The notes beneath the pieces were generated by a model. It did no database searches and was not told the DNA's origin. It saw only the letters and a program-made list of their open reading frames with translations. Source: Treponema sp. (GTDB taxonomy: Bacteria > Spirochaetota > Spirochaetia > Treponematales > Treponemataceae). From it: a DNA stretch of 23,421 nucleotides. Shown here piece by piece: positions 6,321 through 14,784 of the stretch. The position numbers and the translations under genes are program-made. The stretch's first letter is position 1, and each line of letters starts with the position of its first letter. The stretch is taken from NCBI GenBank assembly GCA_017421145.1, contig JAFOTA010000257.1, positions 1-23,421 on the forward strand. Reading direction: 5' to 3'.

Positions 6321-9245
6321 TTATTTCTGCCAGATTTTGTAGCTGGTGTTGCCGTCCATATTTACGACTGCAATTATTTTTGCCGAAAGTGCTTTCGGAT
6401 CGCTTATGCCGCTGCGTGAAAGATAGAAATTCACAGGTGAATTGTATCCGGTAACTTTGCTTTCGCCGTTCGTGTAATCCCGTCCAAGCTTTATCAGTAT
6501 GTCAGGATGGAACGGATATTTTGTCATGACGTTCTTTATGTCCTCTTTGTTGAAGTCCAAGCTGTGGTGTCCGTTGGAGAACTCTGCGGATTTATGTACC
6601 CCGGTTTCTCCTTTTACGTCATTAACGTCAAGGATGATAGAAAGACCGTCTCCTTTAATCAGATTGTTGTTGAGGGTGTATTCAATACCCACATTTTCAA
6701 TTAAATCTGCATATTGTGCATATTCAGCATAATCATCTGCGCTCGTGCGGTTGAGAAGGTCAGAATATTGTCCGTTTTCATCCGGTGTGTTGTATCCCTG
6801 TATGATTTCCATGTTGTCCATGTTCAGCAGGTCAACTGAAATCTGTGACTTAAGATCAATGTCGAGTGAAAGGAGGAATGCAATGGAAATGCCGAGCTTT
6901 GTTTCCCCTTGGCCAGCATTTTCAATCGCTGACTTGTAGATTGTTGACGGTGCGCTGCCGGCATTTATCTCATAATTGATTTTCGGCTCTTCCATGGACA
7001 TCAAATCTGAAAGAACGTCCTTCAGGTCAATGCTTGCACTTGCATGAGCGTCTGAAAGGTAATATGCGACATTTGACGGATCAGACGGTTTTCCTTCCAA
7101 CGGTATGCTTGTGTCTACCGGCCAAGGAATCGCTGTGTTGACTATGCCTATGTTTTTGTAGGTAAGGGGCAAGGTCTGTGTCTTGTTCAATATGTCTACA
7201 TAACGGGGAATTCCGTCCTTTTTGTATGAAATGTACATTTTTCCCGCAAAGTTTATCGAATCAAGGAACGAAAGGTTTTCCGATCTCTGCACATACAGAT
7301 AGACAGGCAGCGTGTGGAGCGACAGGGCAGAAAAGAGGTCTTCCGGTATAGGCAGACTTTTTGTCATTTCCTTAATATCGAACGGGAAATCTTTGGAATC
7401 TGATTTTGGGAAAATACCGGCGTTTAAAAGACTGAATGAAATTGAATCCCAATCAAGGACAAAATCATTTATCGTGAGGTTGATTGAGTAGTCTTTTCCA
7501 AGCTCTATATTTTTGAGCGTGAAATTATTTGCGTTCTTGATTGAAATATCGAGTCCGAAGTCAAATTCTGATTGGTTTTCATCATAGGCCGGGAACTGTA
7601 TGTTCGGATAATCGATGCAATTGACGGCTTTGTCAGTTGCGTTGCTTGGGATGACCAGCTCCTTGTCGAAATAGTATTTTGTAGAATCGGACTGATCCGT
7701 GAAAAGCTTGACGTTCAGCGCTATGTCGTTTCCTGCCGGGAGGGTGTTTGTTACGGAACACTTGAATCCAAGTCCTTCCCTTTTGTTGGATGTTGCATTT
7801 CCGTTTACATCGGAAGCATATTCTTTGAATCTAATGCCCCTTATATACTGGATGAGCGTTGAAGGCATCGTATGAGGCAGAGAATCAAACTGCAGGCCTC
7901 CGTTCGTCAAAGTATTTAGATCCACTACTATTTCATCGATGTTTTTCAATGAAAGAGATGTTTCGGTCTGAACGTCAACGGTTGTCTGGCTTGGGTTAAG
8001 CGCAATAGTTGCATTCTGCAGCCTGACGGTAGGCTTGATCGTCGCCTTGATTGACGTTGCCTGAGTTGCGTCGATCGTTGCATCCCAAGTATATGTCTTG
8101 TTGATGAGACTTCCGTCATTTGCGCTTGTGCTGGTCAATGAGTGTGTGGTCAAACCCGTGCCGCTGAATGCAAGGCCTCCGTTTTCATCGTCGATTTCAA
8201 GGAAAACACCTGACCAACCTTCCGGGGCGTTTACTTTGAATTTAAGCTTTGCACCCGAGAATTTCAGGCTTTTTACGCCGGACGGGATTTTGCCGCTGAG
8301 ATCAAGGGTCTTTTCCTGCTTCAGTGAGTCTGCATTCAATCCAAGGGCCGAGCCGTTTGCCGTTACTCCCTCGACTTTGGTCGGATTCATGTCGGCGAAC
8401 GTAGACTTTATGTTAAGCTGGTGTTTTACGGAACTGTCACCGCCGCTTGCATTTCCTTCAAATTTTATTTTAAACGTGCTTGGGAGTCCTTGTGAAGCTG
8501 TCATAGGAATTTCCAGAACCGGATTTTCCGTTATGTCCTGCAGATTTCCGTTGTTGCTTGAGGCTATGATGTTTGAGCCGTCATATATAGTTGCCTTGAG
8601 ATACAGGTGATAGCCGCTTGAATATGAATTGCTGTCTTTTTGTGTAAAAGTCAGCTTTATTTTTCCTGCTGAATAGTAGATTCTCGTATATGAAAGATCA
8701 TCGTTGCCGCCTTTTACGGTTGCTTCCGGCATGAGAGATGTCGGTATGCTTGGAACCGGCCCCTCGCTGAATTCATCCGTGTCGAAATCTACGGCTCCGA
8801 GATTTGTAAAATATTGTGCGAATTCCGGCAATGTAATAGGCGCTGAAAAATCCTGAGAAAGATCCTGGCCTGTGGAAATGGGAATCGGTATGGTCATCGG
8901 GAAATTGCTTCCAAGTGCATCACCCAGATTCAGGTTGCTCAGCATGTCCGTAGGAATCATGTCGCCCAAGTCCGGGATGGGATAATTCACAAGGTAATTC
9001 TGCACGTCCGGTTTTTCCGGCATTATATAGTCATAGACCTGAGAGTTGGGAAGAGCGTCCTGTATGGTCTGGCGAAGCGTGTTGAAATCAAATACAGAGC
9101 TTATACCGAATGAACCGGTTCCCAGAGGTGCCTGGAATTTTGCGTCTGTCTTTATGGACACTGATTCAGGAATCTGAAAATTACCGCAGGAAACCAATGA
9201 GAACATCAGTATGGCGGCAACGGCTGTAGAACAATATCTTTTCAT
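6321..9245 (-). CDS. Very large lipoprotein, beta-rich, unknown function
   Basis: 974 residues from the ATG at 9245 with a GGAGGAGG SD. A longer in-frame reading to 9287 lacks one. Residues 1-20 give a signal peptide with lipobox FSLVSC, so the protein is anchored by lipid. The mature part has no membrane segment or low-complexity repeat. It is dominated by beta-strand-like stretches, with Ser/Thr/Asn-rich loops and several similar-looking strand blocks ending in -SLPIP- or -SLPHTMP-type turns. That suggests several stacked beta-sandwich domains, as in spirochaete surface lipoproteins. No catalytic motif was recognised. It leads an operon with the exported 446-residue protein, which may form its outer-membrane partner. 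Confidence 0.8.
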   Translation of the reverse strand: MKRYCSTAVAAILMFSLVSCGNFQIPESVSIKTDAKFQAPLGTGSFGISSVFDFNTLRQTIQDALPNSQVYDYIMPEKPDVQNYLVNYPIPDLGDMIPTDMLSNLNLGDALGSNFPMTIPIPISTGQDLSQDFSAPITLPEFAQYFTNLGAVDFDTDEFSEGPVPSIPTSLMPEATVKGGNDDLSYTRIYYSAGKIKLTFTQKDSNSYSSGYHLYLKATIYDGSNIIASSNNGNLQDITENPVLEIPMTASQGLPSTFKIKFEGNASGGDSSVKHQLNIKSTFADMNPTKVEGVTANGSALGLNADSLKQEKTLDLSGKIPSGVKSLKFSGAKLKFKVNAPEGWSGVFLEIDDENGGLAFSGTGLTTHSLTSTSANDGSLINKTYTWDATIDATQATSIKATIKPTVRLQNATIALNPSQTTVDVQTETSLSLKNIDEIVVDLNTLTNGGLQFDSLPHTMPSTLIQYIRGIRFKEYASDVNGNATSNKREGLGFKCSVTNTLPAGNDIALNVKLFTDQSDSTKYYFDKELVIPSNATDKAVNCIDYPNIQFPAYDENQSEFDFGLDISIKNANNFTLKNIELGKDYSINLTINDFVLDWDSISFSLLNAGIFPKSDSKDFPFDIKEMTKSLPIPEDLFSALSLHTLPVYLYVQRSENLSFLDSINFAGKMYISYKKDGIPRYVDILNKTQTLPLTYKNIGIVNTAIPWPVDTSIPLEGKPSDPSNVAYYLSDAHASASIDLKDVLSDLMSMEEPKINYEINAGSAPSTIYKSAIENAGQGETKLGISIAFLLSLDIDLKSQISVDLLNMDNMEIIQGYNTPDENGQYSDLLNRTSADDYAEYAQYADLIENVGIEYTLNNNLIKGDGLSIILDVNDVKGETGVHKSAEFSNGHHSLDFNKEDIKNVMTKYPFHPDILIKLGRDYTNGESKVTGYNSPVNFYLSRSGISDPKALSAKIIAVVNMDGNTSYKIWQK

Positions 9246-9538
9246 ATAATCCTCCTCCATGAAAAAGGACTGGAAATTCTTTGACAAAGGCAGGAAATCT
9301 TTTTGACCCGCCTGCTTTTTTACCGACCTGCAAATCTTTTAATAGAATAACATTTGCTGATTTACTTTTTTACGGGAGGGTAAAATTTTATAAAAAACAC
9401 ATCTCTACTATAATCGGCACACTCTCTCTACTACCATTATAACCCATAAGCAGTCAAGGGGAAACAGAATTTTAAGAAATTCAGCTTTTTTTTTGAATTT
9501 TTATGCGGATTTTGATTTTCTTTGCATATAACAATTAT
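9246..9538. other. Intergenic region between divergent lipoprotein genes
   Basis: 293 bp, AT-rich. It must hold the start signals of both the 974-residue lipoprotein operon (minus) and the lipoprotein pair (plus). It contains TATAAT on the plus strand (9409-9414) and two imperfect direct copies of TCTCTACTA (9402-9410 and 9425-9433), each followed by an A/T-rich -10-like run (TATAAT, CATTATAA), 23 bp apart. No pair with a good -35 at 16-18 bp was found on either strand. No gene was seen. Confidence 0.4.
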
Positions 9539-10084
9539 ATGAAAAAATATATGAGAAAATTGCTTTTTTTATGCGCCGCACTCTGCTTTTTATCTGCATG
9601 CACCGTTTTTGACCCGGATACATGCGCTGTTTTTTCGTTTTGCGCCGGTAATGCATGCGGAATTCCCCCGGATTTTGATTTCTGGCAGATTATCGTGCAT
9701 GACGGCGGCTCTGAAAAGGCTTTTACGCTTGAAAAAACGGCAGAAACTTTTTCAATGGAGCTTCCAAAAAATGTGGTTCTGGGAATCCTTGCATATCCGG
9801 TGAAAGACGGAAAAATGCATGATCCATGCGGCGCAGTTTATCCGTATTCTTCGGCACTCGATGAAAAAGGAGGCTTTTGTGCCTATATTGCCGACCGTTT
9901 GTATAGGGGAAGCTCAGAATCCAAGGAAATCTCGCAGGACTATATTTCCCGGTTCAACTGGCTGAAATTCATCTCCTCATGCAATGATTTTGAAAATCCT
10001 TGGAATCTTGATGCAGACAGAATCGTAGAAAAGATTGCGTCCGGAACTTTTAAAAAATCAGACCTAAAAATGCCGGATAATTGA
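9539..10084 (+). CDS. Lipoprotein of unknown function
   Basis: 181 residues from the ATG at 9539. An ATG at 9551 is also possible. Neither has an SD. TATAAC at 9527-9532 could be a -10 only six bases before the ATG, so a leaderless mRNA is possible. Residues 1-20 are a signal peptide ending in the lipobox LSAC. The mature part has cysteines in FSFCAGNACG and near SCNDF and looks like a single globular domain starting with beta strands. No family was recognised. It is followed 53 bp later by another lipoprotein on the same strand, probably an operon. Confidence 0.75.
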   Translation: MKKYMRKLLFLCAALCFLSACTVFDPDTCAVFSFCAGNACGIPPDFDFWQIIVHDGGSEKAFTLEKTAETFSMELPKNVVLGILAYPVKDGKMHDPCGAVYPYSSALDEKGGFCAYIADRLYRGSSESKEISQDYISRFNWLKFISSCNDFENPWNLDADRIVEKIASGTFKKSDLKMPDN

Positions 10085-10137
10085 AAAAACGCTCCGTAAA
10101 TCCAAGGGGGTCTAATCTTCCCTAAAATGCAGATAAA

Positions 10138-11325
10138 ATGTACAATTGGAAAATGTTCAGGTCGAATTTTCTTAGAAGAGTTTTGTTTGTATTTTCTTTC
10201 AGCGCGATTTTGATTTCTTGCACCAAAAAAAATGAACCGGTGGCAGATGCATCCGGTGAGCAGAGCCTTGGTGATGCACTGGAGCTGAAAACCGTTCAAA
10301 AAAATCACCAGTGGTATTATTTTACCGAATCGTCTTTTGAAAAATGTGATCTTCCGCAAAACGTGCCTCAGGTATCGGAGCTGCCTTGGACGGAAACCGT
10401 GCGCCTTGCTTCTGCAGGTACTGTGCCTCATGGTGATTCTTCAACGGCCTATGCTTTGGTAAACCGCCTTGGAATGCTGACTTTTACGGAAGATTCCGTT
10501 GACCTGCATACAGATGCCTCCATTTTTTCCGGCGTAACTGCTGATTCAATCGTTTTTTGCGAAGGAAATCCCGTTTTCTATCTTTATAGAAGCAGTTTTT
10601 TCAATACTGAATTTGAAGGCTCCATTTCTGATATAGTCCAGCCGTCCCGTCCTTTTTTGGTTGAATATGACGTGAGGGCAAAAATGTTCTATCCGCTGGT
10701 TTCTTACGGCAATCTCGGACTTGATGATGAGCAGCAGGTTTCAGGCTATTTTTGGGACGGAAAAACATGGTCATGCTCGGCAAAGAAAACCGTCGAAGGA
10801 AAGAGAGTTGAGTTCACGTATTTTGATTGGGAAACAAACATCCCGATCGTTGAGCTTAGCCCTGCAATTTCAAAGAAATCTGATTTTACCTTCCGTCAGT
10901 CAACCGAAGAAAATTACCGCCACCTCAACATGCCGAAATCTTTCAGCTCTGCGCCGGAATCACTCAAAAGCCTGGTCGCATCCATTCCGAGTGAATTTAC
11001 CTTCAACATTACATGGAAAAATGGAAGCGGAACATCTCCGGTTCAATATTATCAGGCTGGAAGTGGAACCGTTCCTCAATATGCAAATGCCGGTGCAAAT
11101 GAAAAATACATTGCCGCCGTTTTTGCAGACGGAACCACATACATCAAAGCCGCCGGTACTGATGACGTGATGGCATTCAGGCTTCCACTTTTGCCAGCAG
11201 GTTATACATACGGTGATTTTGCGCTTGCCGGAAACACGCTTTACGTTGCATGGGAAGAAACCAATTTCTACAAAACCAGCCGTGCCGGATTTTTAAGCGT
11301 GAACCTTGATGCAATACTTAAATAA
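10138..11325 (+). CDS. Lipoprotein of unknown function
   Basis: 395 residues. The signal peptide (FLRRVLFVFSFSAILISC) is followed at once by a charged TKKNEP stretch, typical of a lipoprotein cleaved at that cysteine. The start could be the ATG at 10138 or the one at 10153; no SD decides. The mature protein is beta-rich. It has several short strand-turn units of the form xVxYDxxAKMFYPLVSY and a closing YGDFALAGNTLYVAWEE segment, which recall blades of a beta-propeller, but the repeats are too weak to call. It is the second gene after the 9539 lipoprotein, and it converges with the gene ending at 11335, leaving only nine bases between the stop codons. Confidence 0.75.
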   Translation: MYNWKMFRSNFLRRVLFVFSFSAILISCTKKNEPVADASGEQSLGDALELKTVQKNHQWYYFTESSFEKCDLPQNVPQVSELPWTETVRLASAGTVPHGDSSTAYALVNRLGMLTFTEDSVDLHTDASIFSGVTADSIVFCEGNPVFYLYRSSFFNTEFEGSISDIVQPSRPFLVEYDVRAKMFYPLVSYGNLGLDDEQQVSGYFWDGKTWSCSAKKTVEGKRVEFTYFDWETNIPIVELSPAISKKSDFTFRQSTEENYRHLNMPKSFSSAPESLKSLVASIPSEFTFNITWKNGSGTSPVQYYQAGSGTVPQYANAGANEKYIAAVFADGTTYIKAAGTDDVMAFRLPLLPAGYTYGDFALAGNTLYVAWEETNFYKTSRAGFLSVNLDAILK

Positions 11326-11334
11326 AAAAGCTTT

Positions 11335-11913
11335 TTAAAAATCAAATCTGCACTGAACTATCTGGTCGAGCGGAATATGCTTTTGTGTTTTTGTTCCGCC
11401 GATCTCCAGAGAAAGTATGAAACCGTCGCCTGCCGATTCTATGCTGCTGATTGAATCTGGATATTTTTTTTCAACGTATGCTGTCAGGAATTCTTTTGCG
11501 ACCTGCTGTTTTTTGTTGTTCTTGACCGAATCTGATTTTATTTCCGCAAGCTGATTCAGATACTCGTCTTTATGCTCAAAGAAAAATTCGATTTCCGTAA
11601 ATGGATTGTTCGGAAATTTAGCATCGGCAATTTTTATGAAATCGGTTCCGTTCTGCTGTAAAAGCGTTCCTTTGATTTGGGATTGTATAAAAAGCCTGAG
11701 TTTTATCGTTGCGGAAATTTCCATTTCACAAGTTGCATAAGATGAAGACATTTCAAAACTTGCCTTTATGTCAGGATGCTTTTTTGAAAATTCATCAAAT
11801 GCTTTTGCCGCTCCGTCAAAATAAAGCGGTTCTCCGTCAAAGCGCGTCATGTTTTTTTGCTGCATCGTGATTAAAATCTGTTTCCAAAAATCAGCTTCTA
11901 CGTCTTCGTACAT
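11335..11913 (-). CDS. Cytoplasmic protein of unknown function, third gene of MoxR/VWA operon
   Basis: 192 residues from the ATG at 11913 with AGGAG seven bases upstream. There is no signal peptide or membrane helix. The N-terminal half is acidic with an FWKQILITMQQKN helix. The centre is beta-rich (CEMEISATIKLRLF). A Lys/Gln-rich helix VKNNKKQQVAKEFLTAYVEKKY follows, and the end LSLEIGGTKTQKHIPLDQ is beta-like. I do not recognise a family. It lies 19 bp downstream of the VWA gene and is cotranscribed, so it is plausibly an adaptor or substrate of the ATPase/VWA pair. Confidence 0.75.
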   Translation of the reverse strand: MYEDVEADFWKQILITMQQKNMTRFDGEPLYFDGAAKAFDEFSKKHPDIKASFEMSSSYATCEMEISATIKLRLFIQSQIKGTLLQQNGTDFIKIADAKFPNNPFTEIEFFFEHKDEYLNQLAEIKSDSVKNNKKQQVAKEFLTAYVEKKYPDSISSIESAGDGFILSLEIGGTKTQKHIPLDQIVQCRFDF

Positions 11914-11932
11914 TTTTTTCTCCTGTGAATTT

Positions 11933-13105
11933 CTAGAACGGCAGATAAGTTGCCGCCGATGAACATGAAGTTTCTATCCATTGCCTGTGTTTTTCGTAGG
12001 CAAGCCTTGTGTCCAAAATCCATAATATGTTTTTTGAAGATTTTATCTTCGGTGGATTTCCTTCTCCGTCGGTGAAAATTATCAGTCCGCTGTAATCTGC
12101 GTCATGAGATTCAAAAAAATCTATTGCGCACTGAAAATCCGTTCCGCCGTTTCCTTTTATTTCAGAAAGATTTACGTTTTTGTTGAAAGTTACAGCCTGC
12201 GTATTTTTCAAATTCACGTCAAAAAAAATCAGGTCGATTTTTTCTATGATTCCCAAAAAGAAAATGTTTTTTATCGCTTTGTAAAAATGGGAAAAACTTT
12301 CTTCCTGTATTGAGCCGCTTGAATCTACCGCAATCAAGATGTTTGCCTTGCGCTCATAACGGCTTCCCATTGCATTGAATCCATAACGGCGGCTTGGCCT
12401 CATGCGTGTAAGCTTTCGGTTTGCGCTTACGATGTTCTGGCGGAATCTGTTGAGCGCACGTCTGTAATCAAATGAAAAATCTTCGGATTCTTTCAGCGTG
12501 CGTTTTGCATTGCCGCTCAAGCTTCCCCATCCTTCATCTGCATCTGTTTTTTGGATTTGTGAGCGTATGTTTTTTTGTGCTTCTTCGTTTTCTTCCCATA
12601 GTTCGGTGCTTTCGTCAAAATCCCCGGAATCAAATGCACTGAACCCTGCACTGGTGCCGCCCCTGGTGTCTTTTATAAGATCGAAAATGTATTTGTACCA
12701 TTGCTCAAAGCTCATGTCAGGAAAATTTGCGAACGTCCCGATTTCACGTTTTAAAAATTCAACGCCGCGCAAAGGCACTGAAATCTTGCAGAGCTGATTT
12801 ATGACCGCATCGCTTGCCATCAAAAGGATTGCATTTTGTGCATGATACGGTTTCCTTGAATATGGATGCGAAAGTAAAATCCTGTATGTTTCGACTTTCA
12901 AGTATTCTTCTATCTGTTCAGGCGGAAGATTTTCCAGTGCGGTTTCTGAATATTCAATGACCATCCGTCCGGTGCGCATCGGGATTGAAAGATTTTCGTT
13001 TTTTAAAACAGAATGTGTCTTTAAAACAGAAAATAAAAGCGGCTCCGTGTAAAACCATTTTTGAGAAATTTCAGAAAGCGTTTTTTCTACGAAAGATTTT
13101 ATCAA
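11933..13105 (-). CDS. VWA-domain protein of the DUF2201 type, partner of the MoxR ATPase
   Basis: 390 residues. The start is a TTG at 13105, two bases after the ATPase stop codon, with GAGG just upstream inside the ATPase gene. That arrangement suggests translational coupling. The N-terminal domain (about 1-110) matches the metallopeptidase-like half of this family. The usual HExxH is replaced by VETYR (71-75), although the following LLSHP and the later ASDAVIN helix are kept, so no peptidase activity is expected. The C-terminal VWA domain (255-385) has a complete metal-binding MIDAS site: DSSGS (261-265), Thr322 in GGTDF and Asp346 in FTDG. In MoxR/VWA systems the ATPase remodels a target presented through the VWA protein. 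The target here is unknown. Confidence 0.88.
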   Translation of the reverse strand: MIKSFVEKTLSEISQKWFYTEPLLFSVLKTHSVLKNENLSIPMRTGRMVIEYSETALENLPPEQIEEYLKVETYRILLSHPYSRKPYHAQNAILLMASDAVINQLCKISVPLRGVEFLKREIGTFANFPDMSFEQWYKYIFDLIKDTRGGTSAGFSAFDSGDFDESTELWEENEEAQKNIRSQIQKTDADEGWGSLSGNAKRTLKESEDFSFDYRRALNRFRQNIVSANRKLTRMRPSRRYGFNAMGSRYERKANILIAVDSSGSIQEESFSHFYKAIKNIFFLGIIEKIDLIFFDVNLKNTQAVTFNKNVNLSEIKGNGGTDFQCAIDFFESHDADYSGLIIFTDGEGNPPKIKSSKNILWILDTRLAYEKHRQWIETSCSSAATYLPF

Positions 13106-13107
13106 TT

Positions 13108-14157
13108 CTACAGTGCCTCAAAAATTTTTTTGTAAACTGATTTGCATTCCGTTGAAATAAAAAACAAAGCGCTCGGAAAATTTTTTTCACTGATCAACGA
13201 AATAAAATGCAGCGTGATTTCTTTGTTTTGTTTTTCAGAGATATAATCAAAATATTTTTCCAGGTTTTTTGAAACCAAATCTTTTTGACCGCCGCTGAAA
13301 TTCATAGATTCAATGAAATTAAAAACCGCCGCGTTGATCTGAGTGAAATCGACTGGTGAAAGTTTTTCAAATTTTTTTTCGGCAGAATCAAAATCACCGC
13401 ACAGAATGTTTTTTGCCGACGGGACATTGTTTTGGCTTAGGAATTTAAAAAACAGTGCAGTAGTTTCCGCTCCTATGATTCCCGTGACGATCGGTTTGTG
13501 GAAATCTGTCAGCTCATCGAATTTTTTGATTATGCTGCTTGTCCGTTCCCAGCTTCTCCGGTCGGGAGTTTTTTCAAGCGATGAAGATTCTGCGCTGTTG
13601 TCGCCGTCAAGATATTCAGGATTTTCAGAGATAAAATCAATGATACGTTTGTCCAATCCTGATTTTTCTGCCCAATCAAGCCAATCCTGCACGGTCGGGG
13701 AAAATTCATAGATGTTGAACCGGCTTACGAGAGCTGGATCCAAATCCGTGAGCTGATATTCATTTCCGTTGTTCACCGCACTAATGATTCTGCTCCCTTC
13801 CGGCAATGATTTTCCTGCAAGCTTTCTGTTGAGCGTCAAATCCATGATTGTCTGCAAAACTTCCGGGCGCGCACGGTTAAGCTCGTCCAAAAAAAGCACG
13901 ACTGGTTTTCCGTCAACCGGGAACCAATATGGAAGCATGAAATCTGTCCTGCCTGTTTTTTCATCTTTTGACGGAAGCCCTATCAAGTCGCCTGGGTCGC
14001 TCATCTGCCCCAAAAACAAAGTCACGACTTTTTCGCCTTTTTTAGAAAAATATTCTTCAAGAATCCTGCTTTTTCCTATACCATGCTTTCCCACAAGCAT
14101 AATGTTTTGTTCCGCCGGTGTGTTTTCCAAAATAAAATTCAGCTGATTTACGTCCAT
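13108..14157 (-). CDS. MoxR-like AAA+ ATPase
   Basis: 349 residues from the ATG at 14157, with a weak SD (AGGGA). Walker A is GKHGIGKS (23-30), Walker B is VVLFLDELNR with Asp91-Glu92, and sensor 1 lies in SAVNNGNE. The DPALVSRF segment (140-147) supplies the arginine typical of the clade. These place it in the MoxR/RavA helix-2-insert group. The C-terminal third is alpha-helical and diverged. These ATPases form hexamers and work with VWA proteins as chaperone-like remodelers. Here the VWA gene follows after two bases, and an unknown gene completes the operon. The promoter at 14187-14215 gives a leader of only about 23 nt. Confidence 0.92.
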   Translation of the reverse strand: MDVNQLNFILENTPAEQNIMLVGKHGIGKSRILEEYFSKKGEKVVTLFLGQMSDPGDLIGLPSKDEKTGRTDFMLPYWFPVDGKPVVLFLDELNRARPEVLQTIMDLTLNRKLAGKSLPEGSRIISAVNNGNEYQLTDLDPALVSRFNIYEFSPTVQDWLDWAEKSGLDKRIIDFISENPEYLDGDNSAESSSLEKTPDRRSWERTSSIIKKFDELTDFHKPIVTGIIGAETTALFFKFLSQNNVPSAKNILCGDFDSAEKKFEKLSPVDFTQINAAVFNFIESMNFSGGQKDLVSKNLEKYFDYISEKQNKEITLHFISLISEKNFPSALFFISTECKSVYKKIFEAL

Positions 14158-14186
14158 ATTTTTCCCTGAGTTTGCAATTTAGAGAT

Positions 14187-14215
14187 ATTATAATGAATTT
14201 TTCCCACTCTAACAA
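14187..14215 (-). promoter_or_regulatory. Promoter of the MoxR/VWA operon
   Basis: On the minus strand, -35 TTGTTA (complement of 14210-14215) and a perfect -10 TATAAT (complement of 14187-14192) are separated by 17 bp. The expected start is near 14180, just upstream of the ATG at 14157. The -10 is part of the palindrome ATTATAAT, so the plus strand also has TATAAT at 14189-14194, without a clear -35. Confidence 0.8.
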
Positions 14216-14229
14216 TTTGTATTTGAAAA

Positions 14230-14280
14230 TTCAGGGACTCGACATGTTCAACAAAAGATGCTGAGTCCTGAAATTTTTTT
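14230..14280 (+). terminator. Terminator-like leader hairpin (possible attenuator) before the plus-strand operon
   Basis: A ten-pair stem with one bulged G (TTCAGG-g-ACTC at 14230-14240 with GAGTCCTGAA at 14263-14272), a 22-base loop and a seven-T run (14274-14280). No plus-strand gene ends upstream. The SD of the next gene (GGAGGAG, 14284-14290) begins four bases later. It either insulates the divergent units or attenuates the downstream operon. The T-box consensus is absent. Confidence 0.65.
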
Positions 14281-14297
14281 CTTGGAGGAGAACCGAT

Positions 14298-14780
14298 TTG
14301 CATGAACAAGCAACACATTTCCATAAAAAACATTGGTTTGCATGGACTACGCCCATTTGTGCTGCGGTTTCTTTTTTTTCAAAAATGTATTACTGTTATA
14401 TCATGGAAAATGATTCTGCAAAAAAAGAAGAAAGACGCTTGGCAAGGAAAAGCCGGCTTCAGAAATTTTGGCAATGGATAAAGCTGAAGGCAAAAAAGCT
14501 TTGGAGATATATTAAGTCCGAAATCAAGGATGTAAAGACATTCATTATTTTCGGAATCGTCGTTGCGGTCGTATATTCACCTGTATGGCTTTGTTATGTT
14601 TTGTATTTTATTTTCAAGTGGAAGTGGTGCTTTGTGGTCGCTTCATCTTGCCTTGCATTTTGGGCAGGTCCGTTCACGCCGTTTTTTCCGCTCTGCATTG
14701 CAATCACATTGGGAATAAAAAGAATCCTAAGGAAATTTTTTCTAAAAAAATCCGATGAACCGGAAAGCAAGGAGAAATAG
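14298..14780 (+). CDS. Small conserved-looking membrane protein, unknown function
   Basis: Two starts compete. A TTG at 14298 (160 residues) has a strong GGAGGAG SD at the right spacing. An ATG at 14403 (125 residues, MENDSAKK) has no SD but gives a more natural N-terminus. I list the SD-supported form, at modest confidence. The common part starts with a Lys/Arg-rich cytoplasmic stretch (about 40 residues, many basic helices). Two hydrophobic segments follow, FIIFGIVVAVVYSPVWLCYVLYFIF and the FWAGPFTPFFPLCIAI region, and the tail is basic. The proline/aromatic-rich second segment looks conserved. It is four bases upstream of the TatD-like gene, so they share an mRNA. Confidence 0.65.
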   Translation: MHEQATHFHKKHWFAWTTPICAAVSFFSKMYYCYIMENDSAKKEERRLARKSRLQKFWQWIKLKAKKLWRYIKSEIKDVKTFIIFGIVVAVVYSPVWLCYVLYFIFKWKWCFVVASSCLAFWAGPFTPFFPLCIAITLGIKRILRKFFLKKSDEPESKEK

Positions 14781-14784
14781 AAAT

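Noticed and set aside
9464..9498. Attenuator hairpin GAATTT/AAATTC with T run before the 9539 gene
   Set aside because: The stem is six A/T-rich pairs and is separated from the T run, so it is too weak to support.
14230..14280. T-box or other known riboswitch
   Set aside because: The leader is short, and neither the T-box sequence nor any riboswitch core I know is visible, only one terminator-like hairpin.
14302..14478. 58-codon leader ORF starting MNKQHISIK
   Set aside because: Its SD spacing is longer than for the TTG at 14298, codon use is poor, and it overlaps the membrane protein frame. Kept only as a possibility in the attenuator finding.
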